DNA from: VRUE01 sp035318745
GTDB taxonomy: Bacteria; Actinomycetota; Thermoleophilia; Solirubrobacterales; 70-9
Reading direction: 5' to 3'
Assembly (NCBI GenBank): GCA_035318745.1
Contig: DATHEA010000021.1
Span: 248,001 to 312,000 of the forward strand
Length of the DNA stretch: 64,000 nucleotides
The notes under the pieces are model-generated. The model saw only the letters and a program-made list of their open reading frames with translations. It had not been told where the DNA came from and searched no databases. A program made the position numbers and the translations under genes. Below, piece by piece: positions 53,147 through 61,597 of the stretch (position 1 is its first letter; the number at the start of each line of letters is the position of its first letter).

Positions 53147-53683
53147 TCAGGCGTCGCGCGCCGGCGTATCGGGGATGACGTCTTTTGGCTCGCGCGAGAG
53201 CTTCGCGAAGCCCCGGAGAACCCGCGCCATGGTCAGGAGACCCTTCGGAGATCTCAGGTTTATGCCGCCGAGGAGCTGGCGTAGGAACGAGAGCTGATCG
53301 AAGTACACCCGCTCGCAGACGAGCTCATCGTTCTCGTCAAAGACGAAGAAGGCGGTCATGCGGACCTTGAACGACCCGCCCGTCGGGGGTACCGGTCCGA
53401 GCGGCCCGCGGTGGGTGCCAAGCAGATAGAACTCGGCGACCACAGCGTCGTCGCAATGCCGGAGCGCGATCATCTCGTGCCGCTGGTCGGGAAATGCCAC
53501 ACGCGTTTCGTGGTAGTAGCCGCGCACCGCTCCATCACCGTCGTGCACCGTTTGCGTGGGCACGATCTCGTAGCGCGGATGCGGGAAGGTCGAGAGGACC
53601 GCGTCCCAATCCTGCTCCACCTCATCATGGAAGTGATCCAGCACGACCTTCTCGCGGCGTGCTCGGACGTCGTCGGTAAGCAC
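53147..53683 (-). CDS. NTF2/SnoaL-like protein
   Basis: A 178-residue cone-fold protein with the ester-cyclase/SnoaL pattern (DWDAVLSTFPHPRYEI, HETRVAFPDQRHEM, then FFVFDENDELVCERVYFDQ). It is cytoplasmic, unlike its neighbours. The substrate is unknown. It is 5 bp upstream of nothing else in its direction, since the CocE-type hydrolase ends 5 bp before it in the same orientation and may be co-transcribed. Confidence 0.75.
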   Translation of the reverse strand: MLTDDVRARREKVVLDHFHDEVEQDWDAVLSTFPHPRYEIVPTQTVHDGDGAVRGYYHETRVAFPDQRHEMIALRHCDDAVVAEFYLLGTHRGPLGPVPPTGGSFKVRMTAFFVFDENDELVCERVYFDQLSFLRQLLGGINLRSPKGLLTMARVLRGFAKLSREPKDVIPDTPARDA

Positions 53684-53687
53684 TCTC

Positions 53688-56009
53688 TCAGGGCGCTGCC
53701 GGCAGGTTCGCGAAGGCCTGGTAGGTGCGACAGGGCTCTCCCCGCAGGCCCGGGCAGGGCGGCAGTCCGGTCGGCACGCTCACCCCGGGCACGACGGGCA
53801 GAAGGAGTCTCGAAGGCGTTTTCCCTCCGTAGGCAATCGCGACCTGCGCAGTGCTGCCCTCTGGCTCGGCGCGATCGAAGGCCCAGATCGGCTGGGTGCC
53901 GTTGGGCGCGGCGATCGTCACTCGGATCCGTGAGCCCGCCCGATAGGCGTGGCCCTCGTAGTAGAGCGGGATCGTGACCGGAACGAACTGACCGGCGGGC
54001 AGCGGTTCGACGTCCGATTCCCGCAGGCTCAGCACCGGCTCGAGCGGGGTGCTCTTTTCGGCATCGAGCCTGCGCTCGTTGCCTCGCACCCAGCCGTTCT
54101 GCACGAAGGTCTCCTTGCCGTCGGGCCTGACCTCGCTGATCGTCGCTTGGAGGTCGACGTTGGGAGTGGAGGAGCGGACCCACACGTTCACCGCGCCGGC
54201 GCCGATCACGGTGGTGTTCGCGCTCAGCGGAGCGGTGAGGTAGGAGACGGCGCTCCCCGGTGGGCTCTGTTCCCATTCGTATTTGGGCGTCGCGGTCCAG
54301 AGGCCGCCGGAGCCCGAGCCGGTGTCGCCGCTGAAATCGGTCTTCGGCAGGGCGTTCGCGTCCCAGGTGAATTCGTCAGCACTCTGGCCGGCGGGCGGAC
54401 TGCCACTCAAGGCGCCCCCCGGCGAGAGGTACCAGGCCTTTGCTTCGGTACCGGACACCGGGAATTCGTTGAAGGACTTTTCGAAGCCAGGGTACGGCTG
54501 GCCCGGTTGGAGCCCGCCGGCGCCGTTGTCGAAGAGGACCCTGACCTGCTTCAGGTTTTCGAAGGCGCCCCGCGCCAATCCATAGGTCGGCAGCAGCTGG
54601 ATGGAGTCCAAGGGCAGAGTGAGCCCGGGGATGCCCATAGCTTCCTGGAAGATCAGCGGCGCGGCGGCATGGGCTGCCGCGCCGGCGACGATCGGTGGTC
54701 GCTTTGCGACGTAGAGCTCGAGGAAGTCGAGCCAGCGGTTGAACGTTGCCGGGTCCAGCGAGTCGACGTGGGTGCCGTTGGTGAAGGTGAACCACTTGCG
54801 AGAGGTGCCGGTGAAGTGCTCGGCGAGGTCCGAGCAGTGCCCCCCGGTTTGCTCGTCGGTCCACTGACAGGCGAGGAAGGTCGGCACGTCGATCTTGTGG
54901 ACGAAGGTGATCGGCGAGAGTGGGTCGGCGACTTCGGGGTTGTAGTGGCTGTTTTCTTCGATCTTTTTCAGCAGGTCGACCGCGTCGGGATGCAGGGCCT
55001 GGTTTTCGGCGCAGGCCTGGTCGCCTTCCTGGATGCGTTCGTAGGACCACGCCTGACCCGTGGTCGGGGACGCCGCTTCGGCGTCGTGGACCCGGTCTTT
55101 GGCCCATTCGAGCGCGAACCCCGTGTTGAGGATCCCGCCCGGATAGAGCGTCGTCTGAGTGTTGTCGATCACCGACAGCGGTGAGATCGCGGCCAGGCTC
55201 GGCGGCTGGGTCGCGGCGGTGAACAGCTGACTGATGCCGCCATAGGAGATGCCCATCATCCCGACTTCGTGGTGCAGGACCCAGGGCTGGCGCGCGATCG
55301 TCTCGATCACGTCATAGCCGTCGAGGCCCTGCAGCGGCTCGAAGAAGTCAAACGCGCCGCCGGAACACCCGGTGCCGCGCATGTTGACGTCGACCACGGT
55401 GAAGCCCATCAGGTTGGCCAGAATCGAGATCCCGTTTTCGGGGCCAGCCGGATTCGCGTACGCGTAGCCGGAGTACTCGATCAGGGTCGGCGTCGGGCCG
55501 CTCGGCAGAGGCGGCAGTTCGACGCCGGGCAGGATGTGGGTCACGTCCTGCGGCGGATGCACGTCGATCGCCAGCTCGGTCCCGTCGCGCGTGGTCAAGT
55601 ACCCGTAGCCGCTCGACGGGATCGACTGGTTGTAGATGCTGGTGTCGGGCGGCGCGGATTGCGTCGTGAGGACGTCGAGCGGTTCCGATTTCGGCCCGCC
55701 GGAGGTGAGACCGACGCGGTAGCCGCTCCCCGGTTCCACGTTGCGAAAGAGGATCCCGCCGAGTTCGTTCGCGCTGCGCGATTGGACTTCCTGTTCGCTG
55801 CCGTCGTAGAGAGAGACCTGAGCTCCCGAGGGGAGACCCGTCGCATAAACCTGCTCGACGCTCCCGTGCGCCTCGAACGAAGGCCCGGCCGGGTCGGCGG
55901 CGGCATGCCCGGGAACGAGCAACAGCGCGAGCAGCCCACACCCGAACGCCATCGACAGCGCCACCCTGTGCCGGCCTCGCCAGCGGTCGACTGATCCCGC
56001 TCTACTCAA
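53688..56009 (-). CDS. exported CocE/NonD-family alpha/beta hydrolase
   Basis: X-Pro-dipeptidyl-peptidase-type (S15) hydrolase. After a signal peptide (hydrophobic core AFGCGLLALLLVPGHAAA) it has a beta N-terminal domain (about 40-150), the S15 core with MMGISYGGISQLF (nucleophile Ser), and a C-terminal jelly-roll (about 480-760) ending in PLYYEGHAYRAGSRIRVTI-type sequence. The start is uncertain: TTG 56009, a downstream GTG near 55962 or ATG near 55950. A still longer frame to 56141 would overlap the divergent gene and is not favoured. Length about 770 residues. Confidence 0.85.
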   Translation of the reverse strand: MSRAGSVDRWRGRHRVALSMAFGCGLLALLLVPGHAAADPAGPSFEAHGSVEQVYATGLPSGAQVSLYDGSEQEVQSRSANELGGILFRNVEPGSGYRVGLTSGGPKSEPLDVLTTQSAPPDTSIYNQSIPSSGYGYLTTRDGTELAIDVHPPQDVTHILPGVELPPLPSGPTPTLIEYSGYAYANPAGPENGISILANLMGFTVVDVNMRGTGCSGGAFDFFEPLQGLDGYDVIETIARQPWVLHHEVGMMGISYGGISQLFTAATQPPSLAAISPLSVIDNTQTTLYPGGILNTGFALEWAKDRVHDAEAASPTTGQAWSYERIQEGDQACAENQALHPDAVDLLKKIEENSHYNPEVADPLSPITFVHKIDVPTFLACQWTDEQTGGHCSDLAEHFTGTSRKWFTFTNGTHVDSLDPATFNRWLDFLELYVAKRPPIVAGAAAHAAAPLIFQEAMGIPGLTLPLDSIQLLPTYGLARGAFENLKQVRVLFDNGAGGLQPGQPYPGFEKSFNEFPVSGTEAKAWYLSPGGALSGSPPAGQSADEFTWDANALPKTDFSGDTGSGSGGLWTATPKYEWEQSPPGSAVSYLTAPLSANTTVIGAGAVNVWVRSSTPNVDLQATISEVRPDGKETFVQNGWVRGNERRLDAEKSTPLEPVLSLRESDVEPLPAGQFVPVTIPLYYEGHAYRAGSRIRVTIAAPNGTQPIWAFDRAEPEGSTAQVAIAYGGKTPSRLLLPVVPGVSVPTGLPPCPGLRGEPCRTYQAFANLPAAP

Positions 56010-56135
56010 GATTGAGTATTTGTACCACGCTGGGCGAGGTTCGAAACGTCCCAGGTGTCCTTTTAGCGGCGTCTCGTTCGTCTCTAGGCTGGGTGGTCGA
56101 ATGGCGGCCGCCGAGAACCTGACCAGGAGGCACCA

Positions 56136-56480
56136 ATGCAATACATGCTGTTGATCTACTCGGGCGATTCGATGAACGAGTTCGGGAAGCTCCCCGAGGA
56201 CGAGCAGAAAGCGGTGCTCGGCGAGTACTACGCGATCTCCGAGCTGCCGGGCGTCGTGGGCGGCGACCAGTTGCAGCCGGCCGACACCGCGACCACGGTC
56301 CGGGTCGAGGGCGGACAGGCGCTGACCACCGACGGTCCCTTCGCGGCGACCAAGGAGGTCCTCGGCGGCTACTACCTGCTCGAGGCCAACGATCTCGACG
56401 CGGCGCTGGAGGTCGCGGGACGGATCCCGGCCGCGCGGATGGGTGGCGCGATCGAGGTGCGCCCGGTGGTGGAGCGCTGA
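56136..56480 (+). CDS. DGPF/YCII-domain protein, ECF42 partner
   Basis: A 114-residue ferredoxin-like protein with MQYMLLIYSGD at the start and the DGPF motif in TTDGPFAATKEVLGGYYLLE. Genes of this family regularly sit directly before ECF42 sigma factors, as here. ATG 56136 follows CCAGGAGG. It probably acts with the sigma factor in a regulatory unit; the biochemical link is not known to me. Confidence 0.9.
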   Translation: MQYMLLIYSGDSMNEFGKLPEDEQKAVLGEYYAISELPGVVGGDQLQPADTATTVRVEGGQALTTDGPFAATKEVLGGYYLLEANDLDAALEVAGRIPAARMGGAIEVRPVVER

Positions 56481-57640
56481 TCGAGCGCGTCTTCAGAGAG
56501 GAGTGGGGACGGGTCCTCGCCACCCTGATCGGCTTCCTCGGCGACTTCGACCGCGCCGAGGAAGCCACCCAGTCCGCCTTCGCGGCGGCGGCGGAGCGCT
56601 GGCCGCGGGACGGCACTCCCGCCAACCCCCGCGCCTGGCTGATCGCGACCGCCCGCAACCAGGCGATCGACCGCGTCCGCCGCGAGCGGACGCTGGCGAG
56701 CAAGGCGCCGCTGCTCGAGGCGCCTGAGGCCGTGGACGAGAACCTCGAAGACTCGGCCTTCCCCGACGAGCGGCTGGAGCTGATCTTCACCTGCTGCCAC
56801 CCGGCGCTCGGCACCGAGGCGCAGGTGGCCCTGGCGCTGCGGACGCTGGGCGGGATGGCGACGGCTGAGATCGCCAGGGCCTTCCTCGTCCCCGAGGCGA
56901 CGATGTCCAAGCGCCTGGTCCGGGCGAAAAGGAAGATCAGGACGGCGGGGATCCCCTTCCGCGTGCCGCCTGACCACCTGCTTCCCGACCGCCTGACGAT
57001 GGTGCTCGCGGTGATCTACCTGATCTTCAACGAGGGCTACGGCGGCCGCAACGAGCTGGCCGCCGAGGCGATCTGGCTCGGCGGCGCGCTGGTCGAGCTG
57101 ATGCCCGACGAGCCCGAGGCCCACGCCCTGCTGGCGCTGATGCAGCTCAGCGACTGCCGCCGCGACGCCCGCTTCGCCCACGGGTCGCTGGTCCTCCTCG
57201 CCGACCAGGACCGCTCGCTCTGGGACCGGGATCAGATCGAGCGAGGCCGCTTGGCCCTGGACCGCTGCCTCGCCCTAGGCGGCCGCGGCGAGTACGCGCT
57301 GCAGGCGGCGATCGCATCCCTCCACCTTGAGGATCCCCAGGACTGGCCCCAGATCGCCGCCCTATATAAAGAGCTCTCCCGCCTCACCGGCTCCAAGGTG
57401 GTGGAGCTGAACCGCGCAGTAGCCATCGCCGAAACAGGCCAGGTCGACCAGGCCCTGGAGCTGGTGGAGAGCTTGGAGCTGGAGACCTACCCCCACTTCC
57501 ACTCCACTAGAGCCGAGTTCCTGCGCCGACTGGGCCGGGTCGACGAGTCGCGAGACGCCTACGAGACGGCGATAGCGCTGGCCCCATGCCAACCGGAGCG
57601 GGAGTTCCTGGAGCGCCGCCGGGGCGAGCTTGGGGCCTGA
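56477..57640 (+). CDS. ECF42-type RNA polymerase sigma factor, probable CTG start
   Basis: Sigma factor of 387 residues with sigma-2 (VFREEWGRVLATLIG, GDFDRAEEATQSAFAAA, NPRAWLIATARNQAIDRVRR), sigma-4 (ALRTLGGMATAEIARAFLV, EATMSKRLVRAKRKI) and the long C-terminal extension of ECF42 with IFNEGY and TPR-like helices. The first ordinary start (GTG 56732) lies after sigma-2 and would delete it. No ATG, GTG or TTG occurs before it in frame. A CTG at 56477 overlapping the DGPF gene TGA (as CTGA), with GGTGGTGGAG just upstream, is the likely start. Confidence 0.88.
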   Translation: MIERVFREEWGRVLATLIGFLGDFDRAEEATQSAFAAAAERWPRDGTPANPRAWLIATARNQAIDRVRRERTLASKAPLLEAPEAVDENLEDSAFPDERLELIFTCCHPALGTEAQVALALRTLGGMATAEIARAFLVPEATMSKRLVRAKRKIRTAGIPFRVPPDHLLPDRLTMVLAVIYLIFNEGYGGRNELAAEAIWLGGALVELMPDEPEAHALLALMQLSDCRRDARFAHGSLVLLADQDRSLWDRDQIERGRLALDRCLALGGRGEYALQAAIASLHLEDPQDWPQIAALYKELSRLTGSKVVELNRAVAIAETGQVDQALELVESLELETYPHFHSTRAEFLRRLGRVDESRDAYETAIALAPCQPEREFLERRRGELGA

Positions 57641-57973
57641 AGGTCTCTAGGCGAGAAGACGATCGGATTCGGGCCGGCGACCGCGTCGACCACAACCGAG
57701 CGGTCGGGAGCGCTAGTCCATCTCCAAAAAAGACATTTACAGGGGCTTTTAGGCCCTCTCGTCTTGTTGTCCCTTCTGCCCAGAAGTGCGGGATACGCGG
57801 AGCATCAGCGGTGATTCGAGCACTTCCCCGGCCGAAAGTGCCTGGTTCGCGTGCCATTTCCAACCGCGCCACGGCCGCGCTAGAGACGAGGAGCGCGGCC
57901 CACGTTGAGCTCGACAGGGAGATCGTCGCTGCGAGGCCAGCAGGACGACTCAAAGCGGTCAACTGAAGGCTCG
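57641..57973. other. non-coding stretch between ECF42 and tcmP
   Basis: These 333 bp hold no convincing gene. Open frames on both strands have shadow-like composition. A short inverted repeat GAAGTGC (57783-57789) with GCACTTC (57820-57826) and a weak hairpin near 57737-57753 are visible. It separates two convergent transcription units. Confidence 0.5.
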
Positions 57974-59101
57974 CTAGCCGAGCTGCAGCTGGACGTCGAA
58001 GCTGATGCGATCGGGAAGCTGGATACCACTGGGGCGACGGCGCCCCTCAACCTCTCGGGCGCGACGGTCGAGGGCGACGCGGCCAGCCCTCTCGAGGTCG
58101 GCGACAGCGGCGCGATAGTGGGATTCGACCCAGGCGCCGAGCGGATAGTCCTGGTTGAGGAGGTCCTCGAAGCTGAGCGTGCTTCCTGCGTAGGTATCGA
58201 GAAGGTGCCGCTGCAGAGTCCTATACGGGCCGGGCTCGGCGACGTCGAGGGCGATTTGGTCGGGGTCACGGACGGTCACCGGCCAGAAGGTCATGTCGGC
58301 CGATTGCTTGACCATCGCGTCCTTCATCTTGCGCATACCGAGTGGCTCGTTGGTGAGATGAATTAGGTAGTAAAGAGTTTGGCGTCTGTCATCCTCGAAG
58401 ACCCGAAAAGGAGTTGCGAACCTGGCGATCCCGTCGCGGATCAGATCCGAGTAGGTGAGCAGAAGCTTCTCCTCGCGGGTTTCGTCACCCTCAAGCTCGA
58501 GGCACTCGCGCCAGCTCTCGCCGCCGAACAGCTCGGTCAGGGGAGCTTCGTGGTTCTTCTCCCCTATGAAGCGACGAATGTCACGCACCATGAAGGTAAT
58601 CATCAGCTCCGAGCGAGGAAGCGACATCAGCTGGCGGACGACATCGAGGGGAACGCCACGGAAGCCGTAAGGATCGGCAGTCCAGAAGACGGGCGGGATC
58701 AGCGGCGTATTACGCAGCAGTGCGGCCCTTGCGACGGCCCGATCGGCGAATTCGCCGTGCTCGGCGTCGATGGTGACCCCAGGGTGCTCAAGCGCCGCGA
58801 TCGTCGAATTGAGCTCACGAAAGTTTGCCTCAGCCTTCTCGACGCAGTGGATCTCGACCCGCTTAGGCCGGCCACGGTCGACGGCCTCAACCGCACACCG
58901 CCAGAAGACAAGCGGGGAACCGGGCTCGCCACCGTTGTACTCACCGCGGCCGGCAAAGCCGTCGAAAAGGACCAGCGGGCTAATCGAGCCAAGGATGTTG
59001 AGCCAGGCGCCCAAGTAGCGGCGCTGGATCGCATGCTTTACCCCAGCGTGCTCGGTGTACTCCCACTTGCGCGGATCGTCGTCGCGCAGCTCACCGCTCA
59101 A
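57974..59101 (-). CDS. tcmP: three-Cys-motif partner protein TcmP
   Basis: Family of unknown function that accompanies Gp37/Gp68 three-Cys proteins. The 375-residue product has the family N-terminus (KWEYTEHAGVKHAIQRRYLG), a methyltransferase-like strand LVLFDGFAGRGEYNGGEPGS, and CVEKAEANFREL followed by FWTADPYGFRGVPL. The TTG at 59101 overlaps the upstream TGA (TTGA) and aligns with homologue starts, so translation is coupled; a longer frame to 59185 is less likely. The Rossmann-like motifs are as seen; enzymatic activity is not established. Confidence 0.85.
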   Translation of the reverse strand: MSGELRDDDPRKWEYTEHAGVKHAIQRRYLGAWLNILGSISPLVLFDGFAGRGEYNGGEPGSPLVFWRCAVEAVDRGRPKRVEIHCVEKAEANFRELNSTIAALEHPGVTIDAEHGEFADRAVARAALLRNTPLIPPVFWTADPYGFRGVPLDVVRQLMSLPRSELMITFMVRDIRRFIGEKNHEAPLTELFGGESWRECLELEGDETREEKLLLTYSDLIRDGIARFATPFRVFEDDRRQTLYYLIHLTNEPLGMRKMKDAMVKQSADMTFWPVTVRDPDQIALDVAEPGPYRTLQRHLLDTYAGSTLSFEDLLNQDYPLGAWVESHYRAAVADLERAGRVALDRRAREVEGRRRPSGIQLPDRISFDVQLQLG

Positions 59102-59847
59102 GCGAATGCCTTCGTCTCTGGCATCTCCGACCAGGTGCGCCCCTGCAACTCGCGGCCCCCGGACTTGGAGCGTATCCCGCCCCACTGCTTAAAGAAGAAT
59201 GCGACGCCTTCCTCGAGACAGCGATCGCGCAAACCGGTTGCCCACTCCTCGCGCATCGGGCGGTGTCGTGGGCCCGACTCCCCGCCAACGATCAACCAAT
59301 CGATCCGATCGAGGTCAAGGTCGTCGAGCGGCCCAAGAAGGGGCTCGGCCGAGACAAAGCGAACCGCCGCTGAGACCTCCCGCAGGTGGTCTGCACGATG
59401 GACGAAGCGGCGATTCTCAACACTGACACCCATCCAGACGTTAGGGGGCCAGTCGAGCTCGGTGGCGAGTTCGCTGAGGCGCTGCTCGCGCTTGGTGAGA
59501 ACCTGGAAGACGTGCCAGTGGGCGTCGCCCATGACCTCGAAGACGCGCTTGATGAAGTCGAGCGGGATCTGCTCATGGAAGAGGTCACTCATCGAGTTAA
59601 CGAAGATGTGGCGGGGGTTCCGCCAGCGCAGCGGGATTTGGAGCGAGTCTGGGTGCAGAGTTAGGCCGAAGCCGGGACCGCTACGGCCGGGAGCACCATC
59701 ACGCTGGTACTTGGCCTGGCCCATGTGTTTAAGGCGGGCCGCGAGATCGAGTGCATAGCAATGCGCGCAGCCGGGCGAGACGCGGTCGCAGCCGGTAACG
59801 GGGTTCCAGGTCGCCTCGGTCCACTCGATCGCGCTGCTGCCGGACAT
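59098..59847 (-). CDS. Gp37/Gp68 (DUF5131) three-Cys-motif protein
   Basis: A 249-residue protein with the family signature near the N-terminus: WNPVTGC20, then C27 and C30 in SPGCAHCYA (C-x6-C-x2-C), followed by FVNSMSDLFHE, WMGVSVEN, FVSAEPLLGPL and WLIVGGESG. The Cys triad resembles an iron-sulfur site of radical-SAM-like proteins, but that is inference. ATG 59847 fixes the start before the motif. It is the first gene of a two-gene operon with tcmP and has a LexA-type palindrome 52 bp upstream. Confidence 0.88.
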   Translation of the reverse strand: MSGSSAIEWTEATWNPVTGCDRVSPGCAHCYALDLAARLKHMGQAKYQRDGAPGRSGPGFGLTLHPDSLQIPLRWRNPRHIFVNSMSDLFHEQIPLDFIKRVFEVMGDAHWHVFQVLTKREQRLSELATELDWPPNVWMGVSVENRRFVHRADHLREVSAAVRFVSAEPLLGPLDDLDLDRIDWLIVGGESGPRHRPMREEWATGLRDRCLEEGVAFFFKQWGGIRSKSGGRELQGRTWSEMPETKAFA

Positions 59848-59899
59848 TCCTTGATCTTCGCAGCGGAAATCGGGAGTCCTGCGTCTTTGCTCAGCGTTC

Positions 59900-59915
59900 A
59901 CGAACATATGTTCGT
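59900..59915 (-). promoter_or_regulatory. LexA/SOS-box-like palindrome
   Basis: The 16-bp sequence ACGAACATATGTTCGT is a perfect palindrome and contains the exact Gram-positive LexA box core CGAACATATGTTCG. It lies 52 bp upstream of the DUF5131 start codon, in the right place to control the DUF5131-tcmP operon, and about 186 bp from the divergent gene at 60101. No second copy was found in the window by eye. Confidence 0.8.
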
Positions 59916-60085
59916 ATATCGATCGGACACCCAAAATGCTGGGAGGAGTCGCCCTACGACCGCGGCAGACTCTCGATCTATGACGCTGCGGTGTCATCGT
60001 GCCCCCCCAAAGTGGCCCGCGCGCCAGACAAACAAGATCGCCCTGCGTCGATCGTCGAGGGCGGAAACGCCGACTTCGCGGCACG

Positions 60086-60103
60086 CATAGGCTTTTGCCT
60101 ATG
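60086..60103 (+). promoter_or_regulatory. hairpin over a start codon
   Basis: CATAGGC (60086-60092) and GCCTATG (60097-60103) form a perfect 7-bp stem with a TTTT loop. The 3' arm contains the ATG of the gene at 60101, and no Shine-Dalgarno sequence is visible. The hairpin could limit translation or mark a mis-assigned start. Confidence 0.4.
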
Positions 60104-60715
60104 GCAGGGAAAGACAACTGGACTCGACGAATCAATTGGACGCTGTTTTGGACGGCAGTGGGCTCAATCGCAGCCGTCGCCGCTGTGCTCTTGGCACTCG
60201 ACGTCATCCCTTCGTCCGACTCAGGTCGCGCAAACGATTCGGTGGGCAAAAAGACGCGGGAAAGCGCTCCCCAGAACTCGGGCAACTCCGTTGAAGAACC
60301 CGAAGCCGATGCCGATCAAGCTGGCGAAGAACTCTGGAACGGCGAAGTTTCCCTCGTCGTCGACAAGAACTACACCCTCGATGGCTTTCCAATCGAACCA
60401 TTCGAAGAATTTTGCGATGGCTGCATCCAAGTCAACAGCTTCTCGCCGGAACCCTCTCTCCAGGCCGAAAACGGAGTCCGAGCTTGGGACGAATCGACCC
60501 CTCCGTCCTACGAGGATTGCGCCCAATTGCTCGAATCCGGACCTGCGCCCTCAGTTTCGCTCGTGATGTCTCCAAATGCGGAAGGCGTCGAAGTCGGAGA
60601 GTGGGCATGCGCCTTCAGCAAGTCGAAAGAGATTCTTCGTCTTCGCTACCTCGGTGAAAGCGAAGACGAAATGAACTTCCGCTTCCTGACTACCGGCTGG
60701 CGTCAGTCCTCGTAA
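60101..60715 (+). CDS. single-pass membrane protein of unknown function
   Basis: A 204-residue product with a short basic N-terminus, one transmembrane helix (about 13-36), an acidic Asn/Ser/Glu-rich linker and a C-terminal extracellular domain of about 120 residues with four Cys (two near FCDGC, one in the centre, one in EWACAF). Codon and base composition are less GC-rich than the neighbours. It is divergent from the DUF5131-tcmP operon. I do not recognise the family. Confidence 0.6.
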   Translation: MAGKDNWTRRINWTLFWTAVGSIAAVAAVLLALDVIPSSDSGRANDSVGKKTRESAPQNSGNSVEEPEADADQAGEELWNGEVSLVVDKNYTLDGFPIEPFEEFCDGCIQVNSFSPEPSLQAENGVRAWDESTPPSYEDCAQLLESGPAPSVSLVMSPNAEGVEVGEWACAFSKSKEILRLRYLGESEDEMNFRFLTTGWRQSS

Positions 60716-61597
60716 CTACGTCTCGTGAAGCCGAATCTGCTCCATAGACCCCGGCTAGGTTGTTCTGCTCCCAAACTGGTCGCCAATTCAGCCACCTATG
60801 GCGATAGATGCGTGATCACGGCTGCGAATCCAGAACTCAATCGGGCGGCGCAATTCCTTGAAGGAAGCACTAGCGCTATGCCTTCTGCCAGGTCGGCTCA
60901 GGAGAAGCCAACAGTTTTGCCACCGAACGTCACGGCCTGGAATGCCTCAGCAGATCGACAGGGCTACATAACGTTGCGCAAATGATTAAGCGTTATGCAG
61001 AATGATGCAATATCAATCAGAGTGACGCTATAGTTGTCAATTGAAATTGACATGCAACGTTGACACAACGTGCATGCCAAAAAGGAAACGGACGCCGACT
61101 CCTGTAGAGCCGACGCCCGGTGCACATTCCGTTACCCATTGCATGCGATGGGCCTTATGAGGAAAAGCCTGCGGCCGTAAACGGCGGCCCGGCTGCCTCA
61201 TTGAATCGATTCTACCGTGAATCGATGTTGACCCCTGGTCACTTTCGTCACCTTTTAAGGGGACTCCTGAGGTTTAGCAGGGTTCACTGAAAGTATGCAA
61301 GGGGACAAACCGCAAAATTGCCCTTTTTGTTGGCTCGATGCCTGTTTGGGGTAAAAATCCCCCAAATCGGGTCTTGGTCTTCTAAGGTGCTTCTGGGGTC
61401 CGCATGGCAACTGGCATAGCGAGTTTCGCGGGAGCCTCATTTAGGTAGATGATCGGAGTCGAACCCGGCGACCCTTGGACCGCAATGAGGCACGCTCGAA
61501 CCTGCGCGGTAGATTGCCTCGGCGGCCTCAAAGCGAGTAGACCGGCGGGCTCTCGGGTATCTGAAACGCGCAAACGATTGAAGGGACGCGATCGCTG
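60716..61597. other. gene-free, lower-GC stretch with palindromes and a tRNA-like relic
   Basis: These 882 bp contain no credible gene. They are clearly richer in A/T than the rest of the window. Visible structure includes dyads at 61035-61076, a hairpin TTTGGGG...CCCCAAA around 61350, and an 8-bp inverted repeat GCCTCATT (61434-61441) with AATGAGGC (61494-61501) enclosing a minus-strand GGTTCGACTCC that looks like a T-loop. It may be island-edge DNA. Confidence 0.5.
61035..61076. promoter_or_regulatory. cluster of palindromic operator-like sites
   Basis: TGTCAATT-GA-AATTGACA (61035-61052) is a perfect 18-bp dyad. It runs into CATGCAACGTTG-ACA-CAACGTGCATG (61051-61076), an almost perfect second dyad whose centre CGTTGACACAACG is exact. 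TTGACA hexamers lie at 61047 and 61060, but no convincing -10 was seen. No gene follows closely on either strand. Confidence 0.5.

Noticed and set aside
57586..57966. 126-codon plus-strand frame after ECF42
   Set aside because: It begins inside the sigma-factor gene in another frame, has no motif, and the region shows no coding pattern.
61340..61375. Hairpin TTTGGGG...CCCCAAA as an intrinsic terminator
   Set aside because: The A/T-rich loop is long and no T-tract follows on either strand; no gene ends nearby.
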